Source of the DNA: Symbiodinium natans
Taxonomy: Eukaryota; Sar; Dinophyceae; Suessiales; Symbiodiniaceae
Assembly (NCBI GenBank): GCA_905221605.1
Contig: CAJNDS010002194.1
Coordinates: forward strand, 150,001-214,000
Reading direction: 5' to 3'
DNA length: 64,000 bases
Made by a program: the position numbers and the translations under genes. The notes under the pieces were generated by a model that saw nothing but the letters and a program-made list of their open reading frames with translations, had not been told where the DNA came from and did no database searches. Below, one piece after another: positions 58,902-64,000 of this stretch. The number at the start of each line of letters is the position of its first letter. Within the stretch, counting starts at the first letter, position 1.

Positions 58902-59028
58902 TTTAGGGTTTAGGGTTTAGGGTTTAGGGTTTAGGGTTTAGGGTTTAGGGTTCAGGGTTTAGGGTTTAGGGTTTAGGGTTTAGGGTTTAGGGTTTAGGGT
59001 TTAGGGTTTAGGGTTTAGGGTTTAGGGC
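58902..59028 (+). repeat. TTTAGGG array
   Basis: About 18 units, one TTCAGGG variant. Confidence 0.97.
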
Positions 59029-59249
59029 GGGGCTGCGCTGCTTTATTTGAGTTTGTGGTTTTCGGCTGAGTTGTAGGCTGCGTGTGGAGCGGTTAGGATC
59101 TTTCGGCAGTTCCTCAAAGAGAACATAAAAGCACGACATTTTGCTTATAACGACTTGCGGCAAAACGGCACGAACGTAAGCGAAACCCCCGTAAACCCGA
59201 AACTTAAAACCCTGACTCCCCCCCCAACATCCTCCTCCCGCACGCAGAA

Positions 59250-59355
59250 CCCCAAACCCTGAACCCTGAACCCTGAACCCTGAACCCTGAACCCTAAACC
59301 CTAAACCCTAAACCCTAAACCCTAAACCCTAACCTTAAACCCTAAACCCTAAGCC
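59250..59355 (-). repeat. CCCTGAA then CCCTAAA array
   Basis: Five CCCTGAA units, then CCCTAAA units. Confidence 0.93.
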
Positions 59356-59463
59356 CTGGCACCTCCAGGCGCGCCCCTTCATTTCGCAACCGCCAAATGC
59401 TAAGTCCATAGCATCGAGCGCAACAAGCTCCAGAGCATCTTGGCTCCCCGTTTATGCACACCA

Positions 59464-59860
59464 TACCCTAGACCCTAAACCCTAAACCCGAATTCCTAAA
59501 CTCTAAACCCTAAACCCTAAACCCCAAACCCTAAACCCTAAACCCTAAACCCCAAACCCTAAATCTAAGTAACCCTAAACCCCAAACCCTAAATCCCAGT
59601 AAGGGAACTCGAATTGTAGCTGGTTATGTCCGTATTCAGGGTACGTATCGCCCTGCTTCTAGCTACCCAACCTGTCTCTCGCACAGTGAGTCTTCGGAGG
59701 TACCGCTCTGATCGCCAGAGCCCCTGAGCCCCTGAACCCTGAACCCTGAACCCTGAACCCTGAACCCTGAACCCTGAACCCTGAACCCTAAACCCTAAAC
59801 CCTAAACCCTAAACCCTAAACCTAAACCCAAGTTCTAAACTCTAAACCCTAAACCCTAAC
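59464..59860 (-). repeat. Two C-type arrays with CCCTGAA units
   Basis: 59464-59600 is mixed CCCTAAA/CCCCAAA; 59728-59860 has a run of about eight CCCTGAA units, then CCCTAAA. Confidence 0.92.
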
Positions 59861-60511
59861 CCCCATGTCATGCAAGGACCTAGGGATTGCAAGACCTCCC
59901 ACGTCTTCTGGAAACATCTCCGTAGCAAAGACAACTCAGATGTGTCGTTGCACCCCATGTAGTAAGACTGTCGGATGTACGCAGGGTTTGGATTTTAAGG
60001 GCTTAGGGGATCTTTGGTTTTAGAGCGCCGCTTCTTCAAGCGACCCTTAAGCAGAACCTGTATCTCCAGTTGCCCTAATCCCAAGATTAAGCAACTCAAC
60101 CCTAGACACTAGCCCCGAACCTAAACCCCTAAACCCCAGACCCCTAAACCCAAACCCTAAACCCGTAAAACCCTGAAGCCCCAAACCTCTAGACCCTCCA
60201 CACTTAAACCCCAAACCCGAAACCCGCGGGCGTAGACAGACCTCGAGGTTCTCAAAACGGCCTGACCAATGGCGCTCGCGGCGCCCGCGCTTTGTGAAAA
60301 TATCACTGCCTTTGAGGTTGGCGAGCCCCGTTTAGGGTTTAGGGTTCAAGTGCAGGGTTCAGGGTTCAGGGTTCAGGGTTTAGGGTTTAGGGTTTAGGGT
60401 TTAGGGTTTAGGGCTTGGAGGGGAAGTTTGACATTTCCCCGTTTATGTATTCTTGGGTTTAGGAGGATCAGGTTTGAGAGTCTGATTCATGGCCAACCTG
60501 GGGAGTCTGTC

Positions 60512-60625
60512 GGGTTTAGGGTTTAGGGTTTAGGGTTTAGGGTTTAGGGTTTAGGGTTTAGGGTTTAGGGTTTAGGGCAGTTTAGGGTTTAGGGTGTAGA
60601 GTTTAGGGTTTAGGGTTTGCGCCAA
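60512..60625 (+). repeat. TTTAGGG array
   Basis: About ten perfect units and a degenerate right part. Confidence 0.94.
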
Positions 60626-60920
60626 AATCCTCAAAAACCATTTTGCGTCTTCACCCTGCAGGGGGACGGCGGCCTCAGCAGAAGGAACATGGCGTGGCCA
60701 GGTTAGGGTTTAGGGCTTAGGGGGTCGGGTTTTTAGGGTTTAGGGTTTAGAGTATAGGATTTAGGGTTCCTTAAAATGCAATCTTCGGTTGAGTTATGGC
60801 GTGTACAAGGGTGTGGGGTATAAAAGCTTTGCAAGTCTCGGGCCTCACCGTGACGGGTCCTCGACACCGTATCCCTGACCTCCCGAGCTGCTCGTTGCGG
60901 GTGTCTCTCGACATGTTGTC

Positions 60921-61005
60921 CTAAACCCTAAACCCTAAACCCTAAACCCTAAACCCTAAACCCTAAACCCTAAACCCGAAACCCTAAACCCTAAACCCTG
61001 AACGC
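60921..61005 (-). repeat. CCCTAAA array
   Basis: About 12 units. Confidence 0.94.
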
Positions 61006-61244
61006 CGGAAGTTTAGGCTTTTGAAGGGGGTTGCAAAAAGTTCCGAACTGCTGACTGAAACCGTGTCCGCATCCCCGGCCCGTCTCCGGGCTCGGGTCAG
61101 GGGTCACAGCCTGCATAGCAACAGGCAAACCCTAAACTTCTTATTGCTTGGTGGGCTGCAGGGCATAGGGCTCGGGTTTCAGAGTCTCAGATGGAAGAGT
61201 GCCGGTCTGTGTTTGCAGTGCACCGTTGGGGGATCCAAAACCCT

Positions 61245-61372
61245 ACACCCCAAACCCTAAACCCTAAACCCTAAACCCTAAACCCCTAAACCCGAAACCC
61301 TAAACCCTAAACCCTAAACCCTAAACCCTAAACCCTAAACCCTAAACCCTAAACCCTAAACCCTAAACCCTA
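61245..61372 (-). repeat. CCCTAAA array
   Basis: About 18 units. Confidence 0.95.
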
Positions 61373-62257
61373 GAACAAACACCTAAACCCAACCTGGCCC
61401 TACCTCACATCGAATTCTTGCTTAGGCTCGTGCGTCCTATTCCTCATTGGTCCGGGTGCGTAGCGGGTTCAAAGATGCACCTACAGGGCCCTTAGGGTTT
61501 AGGGTTTAGGGTTTAGGGTTAGGGTTTAGGGTGTAGAGTTTAATTTAGGGTGTAGGGTTTAGGGTTGAGGGTTTAGGGTTTAGGGGAGTCGAACTGTTTC
61601 CTCACGCACTTAGGCTGTGACCCAAAGCACAGGGCGAGACTTTCTGCGACTTTAATCAGCCCATTGCTCGAACAATGGGTTTGGGGTTTAGGGTTTAGGG
61701 TTTAGGGTTTGGGGTTTGGGGTTTAGGGAGCACATGCTGCACCCGCAAGCAGCCTTTTCGGAGGCAGCCCTGTTCAGAACCCTCGTTCCGAAAGTGACCC
61801 TCTGAAAACTCGATTATGTCCATGGCTTGGAGCACCAACTAAGAGCCTTCTTTTGAAAGCTTGGGGCTTCGAGGATCTAATTCGAGTGGTTGGGGTAGCT
61901 TACGCCTTTCTATTTCTAGGGGTTGTCAGGGGCCTGCAAGCTTACATCGACAGACGACAAAACCCGCAACGCCAATGCCTAACCTCATTCCATGGTGCTA
62001 CCGCAAAGAACCCTCTCCAGCCTCCAGCCTCAACCCTAAGCCCGTAAAAACTCAAGCCCCAAGCCCCCTAAACCCTCAACTCCCAAGCCCCAACCCCTCT
62101 AAACCCTAAGCCCTAAGCCCTAAGCCCCAAGCCCCAAATTTTAAGCCCTAAACCCTAAACCCTAAACCCTAAACCCAATCTGCAGTGTCAAGTTGCGGGC
62201 GACTTGGCACTTCTTCCTGGAGCTCACCGAGCTCCTGAGGTTCTTGTTGCATGCCCA

Positions 62258-62310
62258 GGTTTAGGGTTTAGGGTTTAGGGTTTAGGGTTTAGGGTGTAGG
62301 GTTTAGGGTT
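62258..62310 (+). repeat. TTTAGGG array
   Basis: About seven units. Confidence 0.92.
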
Positions 62311-62452
62311 TAGGCCTTGAGGGCCTTTAGGGTTTAGGCTCTTGAGGGCATGTAGGGCTTGTAGGGTTTGGGAGATGTGCGGCGTTTTGCTGCTGTAGGA
62401 GTTCCGTTGCGGCTCCATGCGACTGCCATGCCGGGAGTGTACACACACACAT

Positions 62453-62553
62453 GGGTGGTTGTCAAAATTATGGTCCCTTTTTGGATCCCCATTATAATAC
62501 GGCACCTAATATTTAGGGTACCCCAAAAGGGATCATAATTTTGACAACCACCC
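62453..62553 (-). mobile_element. 101-bp MITE with 4-bp target duplication, copy 2
   Basis: The same 101-bp element as 12499-12599 in reverse orientation: ends GGGTGGTTGTCAAAATTATG and CATAATTTTGACAACCACCC, flanked by ACAT on both sides (62449-62452, 62554-62557). Its inverted repeats are better preserved than in copy 1 (about 31 bp including GGTCCCTTTTTGG / CCAAAAGGGATC). Confidence 0.87.
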
Positions 62554-63096
62554 ACATAGACAAAACTACGAAGAAAATCGAGGACATCGGCCTAGATAGG
62601 CTCTTGCATCGGCAAACCTGCGAACAAACACTTGTAAGTGCACTCATGACAGGCTTTGCACGTGTGGTTCGGAAACGTCGCGACGAGGCGCAGTCTTGCG
62701 CGAAAAGCTGGGGCGAAGTGTGGGGGGCACGCGGAGTGCTAAGCCCGAAACACCGACATTCCGAAGCCCAAACCCCTAGCCCTAAACCCTAACCCTCTGC
62801 TAAACCCTCAATCCTAAACCCTAAGCCCCCAATCTCCACACTCGAAAGGCGAGAGCCCCAAATGTTGCCTTTTGAGACTGTCTTTGGTTTTGAGGGTTTA
62901 GAGCCCAAAAGACGGCCTCGAACCCCATGAAGAAAACTGATCCCAAAAAACCTAGACCTCAAAACCCTGGACCTGCATCCGAAAGCTTTCTCGTTCGTAG
63001 TAGGGAATACGGCGCCCTGCTGATTACTGGGGTTAAGTCGAAAGTCACGGACTGAACAAACCCTCCGTAGGTGAACTTGAACTTTGTGGAATATCC

Positions 63097-63195
63097 TAAA
63101 CACTAAACCCGAAACCCTAAGCCCTTAGCCCTAAGATTAGGGTTTAGGGTTTAGGGTTTAGGGTTTAGGGTTTAGGGTTTAGGGTTTAGGGCGAA
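63097..63195. repeat. Short C-type then TTTAGGG array
   Basis: Degenerate CCCTAAG units to 63135, then about eight perfect TTTAGGG units. Confidence 0.92.
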
Positions 63196-64000
63196 TGCTT
63201 GAAACCTTCAAGGGTTTCCCCCTAGACAACGGGCCTCGGGCTTGTTGTGGATTGAGGGTTCGGGGCTTCGGGTTTAGGGTTTTAGCATCAGAACGACTCA
63301 TAACTTGTGGGATGTCTCTTCGGATGCTTGATTCCTCCGAACTAACAAATGCCAATCTCTAATTGGTTTCGGTGGTTCCGAGCTTTCGAAGAAATTGGGA
63401 AGCCCTCAGCCACCACCTCAGAAAGCTTGCGTTTTGGCTCCTCTGATCAGAGCGATCTCTACACAGTCTCCGAAACCCGAGACCCTGAATCCTACACCCG
63501 AAGCCCTAAACCCCTGAACCATGAGCCCTGAACCTCAAAACCTGGAGCCTTGACTGGGACTGTAAGCCGTAGACCCTGAACCTTGAATTCCCAAAATCTG
63601 ATCCCGCAACCTGGCACTAAGTGCTTGTCGGGGCAGCATTCTCAGAATTTTGAGGTTTAGGGTTTAGGGTTTAGGACTCAGGCTCCAGGGTCGATTCCTG
63701 TCCGGCCCTTTGCAAAACCCCAAACCTAAAGAAGCCGGTAATCGCCATGCAAATATGCCTATTCATCTCGACGACGGCCGTCGTCGCACTCAACTCGCTG
63801 CACTTCGGTAGAATACTTTCGGTTCGGGGTGTAGCTGATGATTCAACTGTATACGAATCCTCGACTGCAAAGCTGCTCTTGATCAGGGCCCCACTGTCCC
63901 ACTGCTCAGAGGAACCCTATAGATCCTAATCCCTATACACCCTTCAAACCTCCGGAGAGTTCCATCGCAAGACGCAGCTGTCGGCCATCCCTTCAGGTTC

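Larger units (their letters stand above)
56386..64000. other. Telomere-repeat mosaic without recognisable genes (right part)
   Basis: Same texture as the left part. Besides the arrays listed separately, G- or C-type tracts lie at 56455-56490, 57683-57725, 58113-58165, 60330-60415, 61494-61590, 61678-61728, 62100-62175 and 63653-63676. Islands at 56491-56840, 57726-58110, 58400-58900, 59860-60110, 60626-60920, 61006-61240, 61730-62100, 62560-62770 and 63196-63650 hold only ORFs of 60-83 codons with no recognised motif. 63677-64000 shows nothing. Confidence 0.6.

Overview
The window is nuclear eukaryotic DNA, most probably from a dinoflagellate. Three observations support this. First, 55 kb or less of the window lies outside retroelement ORFs and is saturated with plant/alveolate-type telomere repeats (TTTAGGG/CCCTAAA) and variants, in short arrays on both strands. 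Second, the LTRs of two retroelements contain a stretch closely resembling the 3' half of the dinoflagellate spliced leader (TTTTGGCTCAAG). Third, there is no prokaryotic organisation: no operons, ribosome-binding sites or compact gene array. Genus cannot be decided from the sequence.

Layout. 1-16952 is a mosaic of telomere-like arrays (7-, 8- and 9-bp periods), mixed TTTAGGG/TTTGGGG tracts and 100-700 bp unique islands, with small inverted-repeat elements. 16958-25817 (+) is a complete LTR retrotransposon (element 1). 25823-28080 holds two minisatellites. 28081-47586 is again telomere-array mosaic with several short inverted-repeat families, a three-copy higher-order repeat (34752-35333) and an unusual 1.9-kb unit bounded by iterated inverted 22-bp repeats (31357-33300). 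47592-56380 (-) is a second complete LTR retrotransposon (element 2). 56386-64000 returns to the mosaic. No convincing host gene, tRNA or rRNA was found.

The two retroelements are the main content. Both have TG...TA LTRs (287/288 bp and 265 bp), 5-bp target duplications, a polypurine tract preceded by a conserved hairpin, and a primer-binding site that matches a methionine-tRNA anticodon loop rather than a tRNA 3' end, as in copia/Ty5-type half-tRNA priming. The target duplication is CCCTA on the + strand in both, i.e. part of the telomere unit. Both carry the remains of one very long ORF. After allowing for a 4-bp deletion in element 1 and 1-bp plus 28-bp deletions in element 2, these would span about 2616 and 2615 codons. 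The protein has a WW domain, an S1-like RNA-binding fold, a Trp-rich stretch, two groups of three CCCH zinc fingers, a SAM-like helical segment and a Lys-rich tail. I see no protease, integrase, reverse transcriptase or RNase H. The family therefore looks like a gag-only, non-autonomous Ty1/copia-type lineage living in, and possibly targeting, telomere-like repeats. LTR pairs are identical or differ by one base, so the insertions are recent even though their ORFs are broken. This suggests mobilisation in trans.

Limits: everything was read by eye without alignment or database search. Domain calls rest on visible motifs; array edges are approximate to a few bases.
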